64,000 bases of DNA, taken from Vombatus ursinus. Its lineage: Eukaryota > Chordata > Mammalia > Diprotodontia > Vombatidae. A program made the translations under genes and the position numbers. Below, one piece after another: positions 35,050 to 46,489 of the stretch. Where the stretch lies: positions 75,158,605-75,222,604 of the forward strand of contig NW_020954576.1 in NCBI RefSeq assembly GCF_900497805.2, given 5' to 3'. Within the stretch, counting starts at the first letter, position 1. Each line of letters starts with the position of its first letter. The notes under the pieces are model-generated. The model was not told where the DNA came from and made no database searches. It was given only the letters and a program-made list of their open reading frames with translations.

Positions 35050-35590
35050 AATGTGCTACCATGGTAACAGGCAGCCATTGAAAGTGCTTAAGGAGGGTAG
35101 TGGCACTGTCAGATTTATTATTTAGGAAGCATATTTTGGCAGCTCTGTGGAGGATGAATTGGAGAAGGTTGGAGACCAGAAGCTATGTTTCTAATTAGGA
35201 GGCTGTAGCAGTAGTCTTTACGGAAGAAGATAAAGGCCTGAACTAGGGGAGAAGTCAGACAAGGCAAGAAAAAGGGACAGATGTGAGAAATGTCATCAGG
35301 GTCAAATTGATAAAACACAGGAATTTAGTGACTGTGAGAGATTAGGAAAATGTAAGATAACTTGAGGGTAATGAAGCTGAGTGACGGAAGGATGATGGAG
35401 TGACATGGTTAATTTTTAAAAAGATAACAGACATAAAACACATAGAACATTAAAAATGATAGTTTTGGGGGGATGTCACTAGCAGCTGGGGATATCAGAA
35501 AAGGCCTTATGTTGGAGGTAGATCTTGAGCTGAGTTTTGAAGGAATCTAGGAATTCCAAAAGATAGCAATGAGGAGAGAGTGCATTCTAG
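35050..35590 (-). mobile_element. L2, antisense, distal part
   Basis: Blocks TTTGGCAGCTCTGTGGAGGA, TAATTAGGAGGCTGTAGCAG and AGATAAAGGCCTGAACTAGG match the L2 ORF2 end in reverse. A more upstream-in-consensus segment follows out of order at 35490-35590 (TTGAGCTGAGTTTTGAAGGA), suggesting either a rearrangement or two fragments. Confidence 0.65.
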
Positions 35591-35901
35591 GTTTTTTGTC
35601 TAGTGTTGAATTAAATCCTTGGTCCTAGGCAACTATTTGACTTGGGGTTAGAAAATTGATTTTTGATTATGAGTCTGTGTTTCCAAAGCCCATTTTGAAA
35701 ACTCTTTCCTTCTTCCCTGCTCCCTGCAAAAACAACAGCAAGCAACATTCTCAGGAGCTGTGTGGAAGGCTAAACCAACAAAGCAAGAATGTGCATTCTG
35801 CCTGCCTCATTTAAATAGGAGTGAGCTAAGTGGGGCAGGCAGGATCCACCTTCCTACACTTATTGTGCATCATATCCATCATTCAGCAATAAAAATCACT
35901 G

Positions 35902-36058
35902 CGTTTTTTTTTTGTTTTGTTTTTGCAAGGCAACTGGAGTTAAGTGACTTGCCCAGAGTCACACAACTAGTAAGTGTTATGTGTCTGAGGTCAGATTTGA
36001 ACTCAGGTCCTCCTGACTCCAGGGCTGGTGCTCTATCTGCTGCACTACCTAGCTGCCC
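35902..36058 (-). mobile_element. Poly-A tRNA/CORE-type SINE, antisense
   Basis: A T-run, then GTTAAGTGACTTGCCCAGAG, TTTGAACTCAGGTCCTCCTG and CACTACCTAGCTGCCC. Flanking repeats AAATCACTG lie at 35893-35901 and 36059-36067. It is well preserved and close to the family consensus. Confidence 0.9.
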
Positions 36059-36067
36059 AAATCACTG

Positions 36068-36815
36068 GTTCTTTATGAGCCTAAGTTTAACTAGCCCAAA
36101 TATCCTGCCTCCCTACAAGAGAAATCTATGTGATTCTGGTACTAGAACTAGAGGTATAGTAAGGGTTGGAAGGAATTTACTCGCCCCCCCAACTTCTCAG
36201 TCTAGTGACTTCCCATTGAGTGGAGGCATGCAGGAAGTGGAAGAAAAAGTCTTGACAACTGCCTACAGGGTTCTGGTGTTTCAAGCTGTCAGACTGACCT
36301 CAAAGAATAACGTGTTTTGAGAGGAGAGTCTCTGGACAAAGTCATTCATGAACTCTAGCCTCCTAATTAGAGGTTGGGAGTTTTCTGGGCAATACTAGAT
36401 TTGGAGTTGCTTTAAAGGCAATCCCAAGTTTGGGAGCCTGGAATTAGGCCAAACAAGGCAGATTTCTTAGGTATCATGATCCTAGAATCAGGACATCTTT
36501 CCAGAGACAGGGAATTATCTAGGCAACACCAGCCTCAGTGATAACCTTGTTTATTCCAAGTTCAATAGCTTGGGATACAATATTCTATCTAGAGAAGGGA
36601 AATTTCCTTCATTTTGCATCACAGGATAAAATTTTAAAAGCAAGTGACTGCATATCCTTATTAGGATATGCCTGTATTAGATAAAATATAGCTAGCTGTC
36701 TCTTCAGATTATGACTGAAAGGTTTAGGTTAGTGGCAAGCCATAAGAACGATGGTTTAACTAGAAATATTTTTATAGATGTGGATAATGATTGGCTTTCA
36801 GCCACACTGAAAAGA
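36068..36815. other. Unassigned intronic sequence
   Basis: No gene or nameable repeat was seen. Confidence 0.4.
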
Positions 36816-36828
36816 ACTTTAGTATTTC

Positions 36829-36979
36829 TTTTTTTTTTAAGACTAGTGGGGTTAAGTGACTTGCCCAGAGTCACACAGCTAGTAAGTGTCAAGTGTTTGA
36901 TCTGAGGCCAGATTTGAACTCAGGTCCTCTTGACTTCAGGGCCGGTGCTTTATCCACTGTGCCACCTAGCTGCCCCCTG
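36829..36979 (-). mobile_element. Poly-A tRNA/CORE-type SINE, antisense
   Basis: A T-run, then GTTAAGTGACTTGCCCAGAG, CAGATTTGAACTCAGGTCCT and GCCACCTAGCTGCCCCC. Flanking ACTTTAGTATTTC (36816-36828) and ACTTCAGTATTTC (36980-36992) form a 13-bp target duplication with one mismatch. Confidence 0.9.
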
Positions 36980-37067
36980 ACTTCAGTATTTCCATTCTTA
37001 TACTTACTCAATGTTTTACTCAGTCCTAAACCATAGTTCTAAAATGGTGCTGGTCCAGTTGGACTGA

Positions 37068-37136
37068 TTATATACACATACATACATACATAACATACAT
37101 ACATACATATATATACATATATATATATATATATGT
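37068..37136. repeat. (CATA)n / (TA)n microsatellite
   Basis: Imperfect CATA units run into alternating TA (tatatatatatatatatgtg). Confidence 0.9.
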
Positions 37137-37760
37137 GTAAAGAGCAATTGAAGTAAGATAGGAAGACTTTCCACATCTTTGCAGAAGGGCCCAAAGTCAT
37201 CACACTTGTTTTTTTTCTCTAATTTCAAGCATAAAGGTATGCTATACCTAGCACAATGGTTGTGATAATAAGAAATTATACATAGATGAAACAGGGATGT
37301 GCTGGAGTCAACTCTCACTTGCTTGAAATAGTGAATTCTTAAATTTTTATTATGAGCAAATGCTCAGAAATCAGGAAACACAGCAGATTAGGGCTTCTTT
37401 TTGATCATCTAGACTTAAGGAAGTGATGGAGAAAATGTTAATAATGAAGATTAAACTTTAAAATGTGACATGTATATTCATATATATTTTTTCCAGTGAG
37501 CTAGTTGTTAAAACGTGAAGCACTATAAAATCATAAATTATTATTTTTGTCGTTCACCTTTAGGACCTTGAAATAAAATATCAAATCATCTTTAGGACCT
37601 TAAATAAGTAAAATTAGTAAAATGAACCCTAAACATATGATCTTGATATAATGGAATCACTTCCCTACTGGAATACATAAAACATGCTTAGCTTTATATA
37701 TAAGTTCTTTACTATTGGCATAAAATCTATAAAGCAATATAAGACACATTTTTTTAAAAA
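37137..37760. other. Unassigned intronic sequence
   Basis: No gene was seen. There is a small internal duplication of CTTTAGGACCTT at about 37558-37569 and 37589-37600. Confidence 0.4.
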
Positions 37761-37764
37761 TCTA

Positions 37765-38035
37765 CCTCTTGGTAGTGCAGTGGTTAGAGTACTGGGCCTG
37801 GTGTCAGGAATCCCTGCGTTCAAATCTGTCTTCAGACTTCTACTAGCTGTGGTATCCTGGGCAAATTATTTAACCTCAATCTGTCTCAGTTTCCTCAACT
37901 GTAAAATGAGAATAATAATAGCACAGACCTCCCAGAGTTGTTGTGAGGATCAAATGAAATAATATTTGTACAGTCCTTAACACAACGCTTGGCACAATAG
38001 TAGGCACTATATAAATGTAAGCTATTATCAGTTTG
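37765..38035 (+). mobile_element. MIR-family SINE, nearly full length
   Basis: The tRNA-like head (GTAGTGCAGTGGTTAGAGTA, then GTTCAAATCTG), the CORE (TGGGCAAATTATTTAACCTC, then TCAGTTTCCTCAACTGTAAA) and an L2-like tail (TTGTTGTGAGGATCAAATGA to GGCACTATATAAATG) are all present in order. It is the most complete MIR-type copy in the window. Confidence 0.85.
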
Positions 38036-38273
38036 AGATCAGAAACTTGAGAGCAGAAACTGCCTCAACATTTCATTAATGTTTGTTAGTTGATTGATCC
38101 TCCCTCATCCCCACCCTAGGACCCTTCCTTATAACTGAGAAACACAATGGAGCAAAAGCAACCGATATAGCAACTGTATCTGTGCCGATGTACCATGTGT
38201 GTTATCTGTATTCCTTTGACCTCATGATTCAGTATTGGTCATTGCATTTATTCTAAATTCAGTTGCCTTTTTT

Positions 38274-38938
38274 CAAATTTATTTTTAGTTTTCAACATTC
38301 ACTTCCATAAGCTTTTGAGTTTTCAATTTTCTTGCCTTCCTTCTCCCCCCCCTCCCCAAGATAGCATGCAATCTGATATAAGTTCTACATATACATTCAT
38401 GTTAAACATATTTTACATTTGTCACATTGTAAAGAAGTATTAGAACCAATGGGAGGAACCACGAGAAAGAAGAAACAAAAGAAAACAACAAAAGCAAAAA
38501 AGAGAGATCAAATAGTATGTTTCAATCTGCATTCAGACTCCATAGTTCTTTCTCTGGTGTATGGATAGCATTTTCCATCATGAGTCTTTTGGAGTTGTCT
38601 TAGGTCCTTGCATTGCTGAGAAGAGCTAAGTCTATGAAAGTTAGTCATCTCTCAATATGACTGTTACTATATACCATGTTCTTTTGGTTCTGCTCACTTC
38701 ACTCAGCATCAGTGCATGTAAGTCTTTCCAGGTTTTTCTGAAGTCTGACTGCTCCTCATTTCCATTACATTTATATACCACAACTTGTTCAGCCATTCTC
38801 CAATTGACGGGCATCCCTTCAATTTCCAATTTGTGGCCACCACAAAAAGAGCTGCTATAAATATTTTTGTACATGTGGATCCTTTTCCCATTTTTTATGA
38901 TCTCTTTGGGGTACCTACCTAGGAGTGGTATTGCTGGG
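38274..38938 (-). mobile_element. L1 3' end, antisense, inserted in an older L1
   Basis: A 5'-truncated copy of 665 bp containing the 3' UTR and ORF2 end in reverse (CAGCCATTCTCCAATTGACG; GAGCTGCTATAAATATTTTT). Perfect 15-bp repeats TTCAGTTGCCTTTTT lie at 38258-38272 and 38939-38953. The sequence beyond 38954 is itself L1-like, so the insertion target was an L1. Confidence 0.88.
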
Positions 38939-38953
38939 TTCAGTTGCCTTTTT

Positions 38954-39300
38954 GAGCTTTTTAACTTACATTATTTTAGTCATTGTGCATATGGTTGTCC
39001 TGGTCCTGCTTTCTTTGCTCTGCATCAATTCATACAGGTCTTTCCATGTTTCTCTCAGTTCCTAATGTTGATCATTTCTTAGAGTTCAATAATATTCTAT
39101 TGCATTTGTATAAGTTTGTTGGACCATTCTACAATCAATGGGCCACTACTTTGTTTCCTCTTTTTTTGCTACCAAAAAAGTAGTGTTGTGAATATTTTGC
39201 TATATATAGGATCAGTCTTTTCATTTTTTACTTCCTTGAGGTGCATGCCCAGAAATGTGATGGCTATGTTAAAGAGTATGAACTGTTAATAGCTTTTCTC
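38954..39300 (-). mobile_element. Older L1 3' fragment, antisense
   Basis: Diverged L1 text in reverse (CTGCATCAATTCATACAGGT, then CAATCAATGGGCCACTACTT and ATTTTGCTATATATAGGATC). It is clearly more diverged than the copy inserted next to it. Confidence 0.65.
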
Positions 39301-40049
39301 ACATAATGTCAAATTCAAAAATCATTATTTGTATATTTCATTGGAACTGTCCTATGGAATACTCCAAGGTATTCCTTGTTCTCATTTTTCCACTGAGTGG
39401 CAGCAAAGGAACATAAATAGTGTTACTCTAAAATAATGAGATTGCTTTTCTTCTGTCTTATGGTATCTTACCTCTGTGACTGGTTTAGAGCAGCGATCAG
39501 GAACCTACTTTAGTTCGTGATACCGCTTGCAAAGCCAAGCAATGTCTGTGGATGTTACTGGAAGGTCTCATGTTGTGAGCAGGAGAGAAGAGACAGCAGT
39601 GTTCAGAGGAATGAGAAATGGGAGTCAGAAGACTTGCTTTATAGTCCCAACTCTGGGAATAGCTCTGTGGCCTTTCTGAGCCTTGGTTTCCAAAAACAGA
39701 AAATGAAAAGGATCCCTTCTCTAGTCATGGTGATAGTAAAGGTAAAATCATAACTTTTTTCCTACCAGAGAGGAAAATATCATCCATCTCTTCCACCTCT
39801 TTTCCCTGAGAGGATCTAATCTTACCTTGTACTGGGACATCACATTTAAAAGACCCCCCCCAAAATGTAAGATACCTTAATGAGCTTGTATTATAACATG
39901 AATATTATTCAGAGTATCTGCTTTCCAAGCTGATATGATTCATTCATTATTCTAGTTACACTTAGTCTTTTCTAATTTGTGGTAATTATTCTTTTTTCCT
40001 TTCTAATACAAAAAAAAGCATAAAGACAAAAATAAACAAAATTAAATGA
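39301..40049. other. Unassigned intronic sequence
   Basis: No gene. The 78-codon open stretch at 39517-39753 has no recognisable motif. Confidence 0.4.
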
Positions 40050-40185
40050 TAGTGTTAAAACACTGACTCTGGGATCAAAGCACCTAGGTTCAAATCTCAT
40101 TTTTACTGATGCTTACTACCCGTGTGATTCTGAGCAAGTCACTTCACCTAAAACTCTGGTCTCCATCTGTAAAAAAAAAAAAAAG
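40050..40185 (+). mobile_element. MIR-like SINE with A-tail
   Basis: The block CTGACTCTGGGATCAAAGCA, then GTGTGATTCTGAGCAAGTCA, ends in TCCATCTGTAAAAAAAAAAA. The CORE is cut by the A-run, so this is a short or 3'-replaced variant. Confidence 0.6.
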
Positions 40186-40256
40186 CAGGGGTGGGAGGGA
40201 ATTGGACTTAATGGGAGATGAAATACATTCTAGATCTAAAAATGAATTCAGTGATA

Positions 40257-40502
40257 AGTGGTGCAGTGGATAGAGCACCAGGCTTGGAATCAGGAATACT
40301 CATCTTCCTAACTTCAAATCCAGCCTCAGACACTTACTAGCTGTGTGACCCTGGGCAAGTCATTTAACCCTGTTGGCCCCACTTTCCTCATCTGTAAAAT
40401 GAGTTGGAGAAGGAAGTGGCAAACCCCTCTAGTATAGTTGCCAAGAAAACCACATGTGGAATCATGAAGAGTTGGACATAACTGAAACAATTGAACAACA
40501 AC
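40257..40502 (+). mobile_element. Mar1-type CORE-SINE, sense
   Basis: The full order is present: head GGTGCAGTGGATAGAGCACC, CORE GCTGTGTGACCCTGGGCAAG, RTE-like tail (GAGTTGGACATAACTGAAAC) and an AAC end. Diverged flanking repeats (AAATGAATTCAGTGAT on the left, AAATTAATTCGGTCAT on the right) are compatible with a target duplication. Confidence 0.88.
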
Positions 40503-40654
40503 AAATTAATTCGGTCATCATCAGGAACCCTTCTCGTTCTGAATACGAATATGAGAAGGGAAAAGGGGACAGGGAGTTTAAATAGAAAAAAATTCGTCTG
40601 AGGGGGAGTAGCCTAGGGCTGCTCAATATTACTTTGGGAGCCATTTACACTGTA

Positions 40655-40880
40655 GCTTTTTTCAATTGCGTCTGACTCTTCGTGACCCTGTTTGGGGTTT
40701 TCTTAGCAAAGATACTGGAGTGGTCTGCTATTTCCTTTTCCAACTCATTTTACAGATGAGGAAACTGAAGCAAACAGGGTTAAGTGACTTGCCCAGGATC
40801 ACATAGCTAGTAATTGTCTCTGGAAGAGGAGTCTTCTGACTCCAAGCCTGGCACTCTATCCACTGCACCACCTCACTATT
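40655..40880 (-). mobile_element. Mar1-type CORE-SINE, antisense
   Basis: Same family as the neighbour 150 bp upstream but in the opposite direction: tail GCGTCTGACTCTTCGTGACC, CORE AAGTGACTTGCCCAGGATCA, head CACTCTATCCACTGCACCAC. The two form a long inverted repeat. Confidence 0.85.
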
Positions 40881-40904
40881 CTTGCAGCTTGACTAACACA
40901 GACT

Positions 40905-41115
40905 TTATTGTTGTTTAGTTGTTCAGTTGTGTACAACTCTTTCTGACACCATGGATGATACTGTCCATGGGGTTTTCTTGGCAGAGATACTGGAGTGGTT
41001 TGCTATTTCCTTCTCCAGTGGATCACCTTTTGTCAGAACTCTCCACTATGTCCTATCCTTCTTGGGTAATCCTGCATGGCATAGCTCATTGTTTCATTGA
41101 GCTATCCAAGCCCCT
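40905..41115 (-). mobile_element. RTE/BovB-derived short element, antisense
   Basis: In reverse, a segment like the 5' region of RTE/BovB LINEs (GGTGATCCACTGGAGAAGGA, then ATAGCAAACCACTCCAGTAT) is joined directly to the RTE 3' tail (AGAGTTGTACACAACTGAAC, AAC repeats). The open reading frames in between are absent. This fits a non-autonomous RTE derivative, but a simple internal deletion is also possible. Confidence 0.6.
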
Positions 41116-42334
41116 TCACCACAACAAGGCAACAATCCAGGAGGGGAACATAAACTTAGAACTTAGAAAAATGTAAAATTTTAAAACTTTTGATAATTTA
41201 TAGAAAACAAATAATTTTTGCAATAATAGGATTTTTTCCCTAAAAATATGGCCCTTTTTATATTTGCTTCTGACATTGTTACTCAAAAATTCCTTGAGAT
41301 AAAGGGGAGATACTAACATATATCAAATTCCTTGGGGTTTTTTATCTTTCAAGATTTTATTTTTTCCAATTACATGTAAAAACAATTTTCAACATTTTAA
41401 AAAAAAATTTTGAGTTCCAAATTCACTCCATCTCTCCATCCCCTTACCCATCTCTAATACGGCAAGAAATTTAATACAAATTATATGTGTGCAGTCACAC
41501 AAAACGTATTTCCGTATTAGTCATGTTATGAAAGAAAATACAGACCAAAAAAAGAAAGTAAGTAAGAAGCAGTATGCTTTGATCTAAATTCAGACTCCAA
41601 CAGTTCTTTCTCTGGTGGTGGATAGCATTTTTCATCATTAATTCTTTGGAATTGTCTTGGATCTTTTTATTACTGAAAATAGCTAAATGATTCAAAGTTG
41701 GTTATCAAACGATCATGTTGTATACATGTAAAACTGTTTCTCCTGGTTCTGCTCTCTTCACTCAGCATCAGTTCATGTAAGTCTTTCCAGGTTTTTCTGA
41801 ACCATTCCCTGAATCATTTCTTATAGCACAATAGTATTCTATCACAATTATATATCACAACTTGTTTAACCATTCCCCAACTGACCAGCAACCCCTCAAT
41901 TTCCAATTCTTTGCCACCACAAAATGAGCTGCTACAAATATTTTTGTACATATAGATCTTTTTCCTTTTTTTTCTTCCTAATCTCTTTGGACCTAGTAGT
42001 GATATTGCTGGGTCAAAGGGTATGCATAGTTTTATAACCCTTTGGGCATTATTCCAATTTGCTCTACAGAATGATTGAATCTGTTCACAACTCCAACAGT
42101 GCATTAGTGTCCCAATTTTTCTACATACCCTCCAACATTTGTCATTTTCCTTTTCTGTTATATAGATGTGAAGTAGTACCTCAGGGTTGTTTTAATGTGT
42201 ATTTCTCCAATCAATAGTAATTCAGAGCTTTTTTTTCTTATGATTATAGATAGCTTTCATTTCTTCATCTGCAAACTGCCTGTTCATGTCCTTTGACCAT
42301 TTATCAACTGAATTACTCATATTCTTATAAAATT

Positions 42335-42602
42335 GATTACTGATTTGTAATACAGTTTGAGATCTGCAACTGCTATGAACTTCCTTCACATTTTTTTATT
42401 GATTCTCTTAATATTGTGAACTTCTGTTCTTTCAGATGAATTTTGTTATTATTTTTTCTAGCTCTATAAAATAATTTTTTGGTAATTTGATTGATATGGC
42501 ACTGAGTAAGTAAATTGATTTAGGTAGAATTCGTGTTTTTATAATACTGGCTCAGCCTACCCATGAGCAATTAATGTTTTTCCAGTTCAGCTCTAATTTT
42601 AT
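42335..42602. repeat. Internal duplication, copy 1 (displaced)
   Basis: These 268 bp repeat 43126-43387 in direct orientation. The two differ by four substitutions and one 6-bp indel (AACTGC). Copy 1 interrupts the normal L1 order, since the text before it (TCATATTCTTATAAAATT) and after it (ATAAATTTGACCAGTTCTCT) join in the consensus. So copy 1 is the inserted one. Confidence 0.9.
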
Positions 42603-43125
42603 AAATTTGACCAGTTCTCTATATATCTGAGAAATGAGGCCTTTCTCAGAGAGACTTGCTATAATAAAAATTTCTTAATTTTCTGCTTTCCTTCTAATCT
42701 TGGCTGTATTGATTATATTTGTGCAAAATCTTTTTAATTTAATACAATCGAAATTATCCATTTTATATCCTGTAATGCTCTCTATCTCATCTGGCAATAA
42801 ATTCTTCCCTTATCCATAGATCTAACAGGTAAATTATTCCATGCTCTCCTAATTTGCTTTTGGTATCACCCTTTATGTCTAAATAATGTACCCATTTTGA
42901 CCTTTTCTTGATACATGGTGTGAGATATTGGTCTATAACTATTTCTGCCAAATTGCTTTCAGTTTTCCCAGCAGCTTTTATCAAATAATGAGTTCTCCCA
43001 AAAGCTGGGATCTTTGTGTTTATCAAACCTTAGATTACTAGGTCATTTACTATCTTGTACTGTGTACCTAATCTATTCCACTGATCTGTCACTCTATCTC
43101 TTAGCCAGTACCATATTGTTTTGAT

Positions 43126-43387
43126 GATTACTGATTTGTAATACAGTTTGAGATCTGCTATGAACTTCCTTCACATTTTTTTATTGATTCTCTTAATATT
43201 GTGAACTTCTGTTCTTCCAGATGAATTATGTTATTATTTTTTCTAGCTCTATAAAATAATTTTTTGGTAATTTGATTGATATGGCACTGAGTAAGTAAAT
43301 TAATTTAGGTAGAATTCGTGTTTTTATAATACTGGCTCAGCCTACCCATGAGCAATTAATGTTTTTCCAATTCAGCTCTAATTTTAT
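43126..43387. repeat. Internal duplication, copy 2 (in place)
   Basis: This 262-bp segment of the antisense L1 reverse transcriptase region is in its normal context and is the probable source of 42335-42602. Identity is about 98.5% apart from the 6-bp indel, far higher than between any two L1 copies in this window. Confidence 0.9.
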
Positions 43388-45619
43388 TTGTGTGAAAAGT
43401 GTTTTGTAATTGTGTTCATATAGTTTCTGGGTTTGTCTTGGCAGGTAGACTCCTACTTTATATCATCTACAATGGAATTTTAATGTAAAGGAAATTTCTC
43501 TTTCTATCTCTTGCTGCTGGACTTTGTTGATAAAAATATAGAAATGCTGATAATTTGTATTGGTTTATTTTCTATTCCACAACTTTACTAAAGTTTATAA
43601 TTATTTCAACTAGTTTCTTAGTTATTCTCTAGGATTCTGCAAGTATACTATCATATCATCTACAAAGGAAGATAGTTTTGTTTCCTCAATGCCTATTCTG
43701 ATTCCTTTAATTTCTTTTTCTTCTTTTACTGCTATAGCTGGCATTTCTACAACAATTCGAATAATGGTGGTGATAGTGGGCATCCTTGTTTCAACCCTGA
43801 TCTTATTGGGAAGGTTTCTAGTTTATCCTTATTACAGATAAAGCTTGCTAGTGGTTTTATATAGACACTACTTAGCATTTTAAGAAGAGCTTCATTTATC
43901 CCTATGCTTTCTGGTGTTTTTGATTAGAATGAGTGTTTATTTTGTCAAAAGCCTTTTCTGCACCTATTAAGATAATCATGTGATTTTTCTTGGTTTTGTT
44001 ATGGATGTTGTCAATTATGCTGATAGTTTTCCCAGTATTCAACCACGCCTGCATTCCTGGTATAAATCCCATATGGTAATAGTCTTTGTGATATAGTGCT
44101 ATAATCTCCTTGCCAATATTTTATTTAAAATTTCTACATCAATATTCATTAGGGAAATTGGTCTATAGTTTCTTTCTCTATTTTTTCTCTTCCTGGTTTA
44201 GGTATTAGCACCATATTGTGTTGTAAAAGGAATTTGGAAGGAGTCTTTCTTTGCCTATTTTTCCAAATAGTTTTATATTTATGTGGTATTGGAATTAATT
44301 GTTCTTTAAATGTTTGATATGATTCACTTATGAATCCATCTGGTCCTGGCGATTTTTTTCCTTAGTGAGCTCATTGATGGCTTGTTTAATGTATCTTTCT
44401 AAAATGAGATTATTTAAGTATTCTATTTCCTTTCTTTTACTCCGAGCAATTTATAGTTTTGTAAATACTCATCAATTTCACTTAGATTGTTGGATTTATT
44501 GGCATATAATTTGGGGGAAATAGTTTTTAATAATTAATTTATCATCATTGGTGGTGAATTCACTCTTTTTGTTTTTGATGCTGGTAATTTGATTTTTTTC
44601 TTTTTTTAAATCAAATCAATCAATGCTTTATCTATTTCATTATTATTTTTAAAACCAACTTCTACTTTTATTTATTAATTCAGCAGTTTTCTTTCAATTT
44701 TATTAATGTTTCCTTTTATTTTCAGGATTTTTAATTTGGTGTTTAATTGTGAATTTTTAATTTGTTCTTTTGGTTTTTTTAAAAATTGCATTTGGAGATA
44801 TTTTCCCCTAAGTATTGCTCTGGCTGCATCTCATAAATTTTGGCATGTGGTCTCATTGTTATCTCTTTAATGAAATTATTGATTGTTTCTGTGATCAGGT
44901 AGTCCAATAATTCTTGGTTTTTGTAATTTATTTTAAGCTATTTTTTGGTTACATTTTCAATTTCAAACTTTCTCCCTTCCTACATCCCTCCATCCCTCCC
45001 CACCCCACACTGGAGAAGGCCACTATTTGATAAGGGGGGTGGGGTGTAAAACCATACTATGGATACTTTTATTTGTCTGTCCTTTCTCTGGAGTTGGTGG
45101 CATCTTTTTTCATGGGTCCTTTGTAATTGACTTGAATATTTATAATACTCAGAAGAGCTTAGTTACTAACAGTTATTCTATGCACAATATTGATGTTACT
45201 GTATACAACATTCTCTTGGTTCTGCTCATTTCACTCTTCATTAGTTTATGCAAGTCTTTCCATATTTTTTAAATCAATCTGCTGATCATTTCTTATAGCA
45301 CAGTAGTATTCCACCGCAATCATATACCCACTCAGTCATTCCCCAACAGATGGGCATCCTCTCATATTCCAGTTCTTTGCCACCACAAAGAAAGTTGCAA
45401 TAAATATTTTAGGACATAAAGGTTCTTTTCCTTTTTCCTGATCACTTTGGGAAACAGACCTAATAGTGGTATTGATGGGTCAAAGGGTATAAATAGTTTT
45501 ATAACTCTTTGAGTATAATTCCAGATTGATCTCCAAAATGATTGGATCAGTTCACAGTTTCACTACAAGTTTATTGGTGCCCCAATGTTTCCCCATCCAC
45601 TCCAACATTTGTTATTTTC

Positions 45620-46489
45620 TTTTTTTGTCCAGTCAACAAAACATTTATTAAGCACCTACTGTGTGACAGGCACTGTGCTAAGTGCTGGAGATACAAAGAA
45701 AGACAAAAAACCAATTCCTACTCTCAAAGAGCTCATGATCTAATGAAGTTTACAATCTGATTGTACAATAAAAACAGAAATTTAGTTATTTTAAAGTACT
45801 ATAATCTTTAAAAATCATTATTTAAGATCTTTGCACCACCTAAGTTTTAGTGGGTTGAGGCAAAACCTCATTCTACTTGAGGTGTTGTGTGTGAGATAGA
45901 AATATTGATGGGCAAAGGTTTTTTAAAATAAATGAACAATAAGCATTAGCTGGGATGAGGGGTAGAAAAGGAATGTTATTTCTTTAGTCCTCTCACTGAG
46001 GTGTGCGTCCTCAAAGATGTCATTTGTGGTAGAAATAAAATATTATAACCTCTATGTTCCCATCACATATTCTCAACAAGGAGGCCTTTTTCTCATTTGT
46101 TTTTAGGACTCTGACCTTTTCTTAAATTCCTAAAATTGTTGTTCCACTGATTCTCCTTCTCTTCATTCTCTGGAAGTGATGTTGACACAATGGCTCCAAT
46201 TCTTTACATTCATCATGAGTGGCAAGGGAAGACTATCAAGTACTTCATGAAATGATGTTCCTTGCTGCCTTTGAGGGGGCGGTGAAGCCCAGATGGTCAA
46301 TTCTTTCAGTTTCCTCTTCAAGAGACATTTTGGAGCCATTCTTCTATTTAGCTCCAACCGTCTTTTGTCTTCTGGCTTGTGACATATAAAAAGTTTGAGA
46401 GACATAATTTCTGGGTAATTAATTATTTTATTAATTATGATACTGGATAATTAATAAAGTGGATCAGTGGCACTCTTGAATGCCAAAAA
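45620..46489 (-). pseudogene. Probable processed (retro)pseudogene, source gene not recognised
   Basis: This 870-bp insert is bounded by a perfect 18-bp direct repeat, CCAACATTTGTTATTTTC, at 45602-45619 and 46490-46507. Its left edge is a run of seven T, which is a poly-A tail on the - strand. An AATAAA lies at 45644-45649, 17 bases upstream of that tail. The last 120 bp or so of the transcript are an L2 3' end, a common 3' UTR component. An 80-codon open frame lies at 46163-46405 (starts MSLKLFICHK, contains MAPKCLLKRKLKELTIW), but I recognise no protein and other frames are partly open too. All this fits an L1-made copy of a polyadenylated transcript, possibly 5' truncated. Confidence 0.65.

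Larger units (their letters stand above)
41345..44935 (-). mobile_element. L1, antisense, 3' UTR plus most of ORF2
   Basis: From a T-rich start at 41345 it reads the L1 in reverse: 3' UTR (41345-41830), ORF2 end, then reverse transcriptase. The stretch at about 43735-43800 (TTCGAATAATGGTGGTGATA) is equivalent to the often conserved end-of-palm region. The text continues to about 44935 in the N-terminal part of the reverse transcriptase. It contains an extra 260-bp copy of its own sequence at 42335-42602. All frames are broken by many stops. Confidence 0.85.

Noticed and set aside
35760-36320. 186-codon open frame on the + strand
   Set aside because: It runs straight through an antisense SINE (35902-36058), whose A/T-rich ends and GACTTGCCC core create the middle of the frame. 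No domain or conserved motif in the rest.
40257-40330. tRNA-like A and B boxes in SINE heads (also at 58446 and 61930)
   Set aside because: These are the heads of Mar1-type SINEs with CORE and RTE-like tails, not functional tRNA genes; no cloverleaf with a full acceptor stem.
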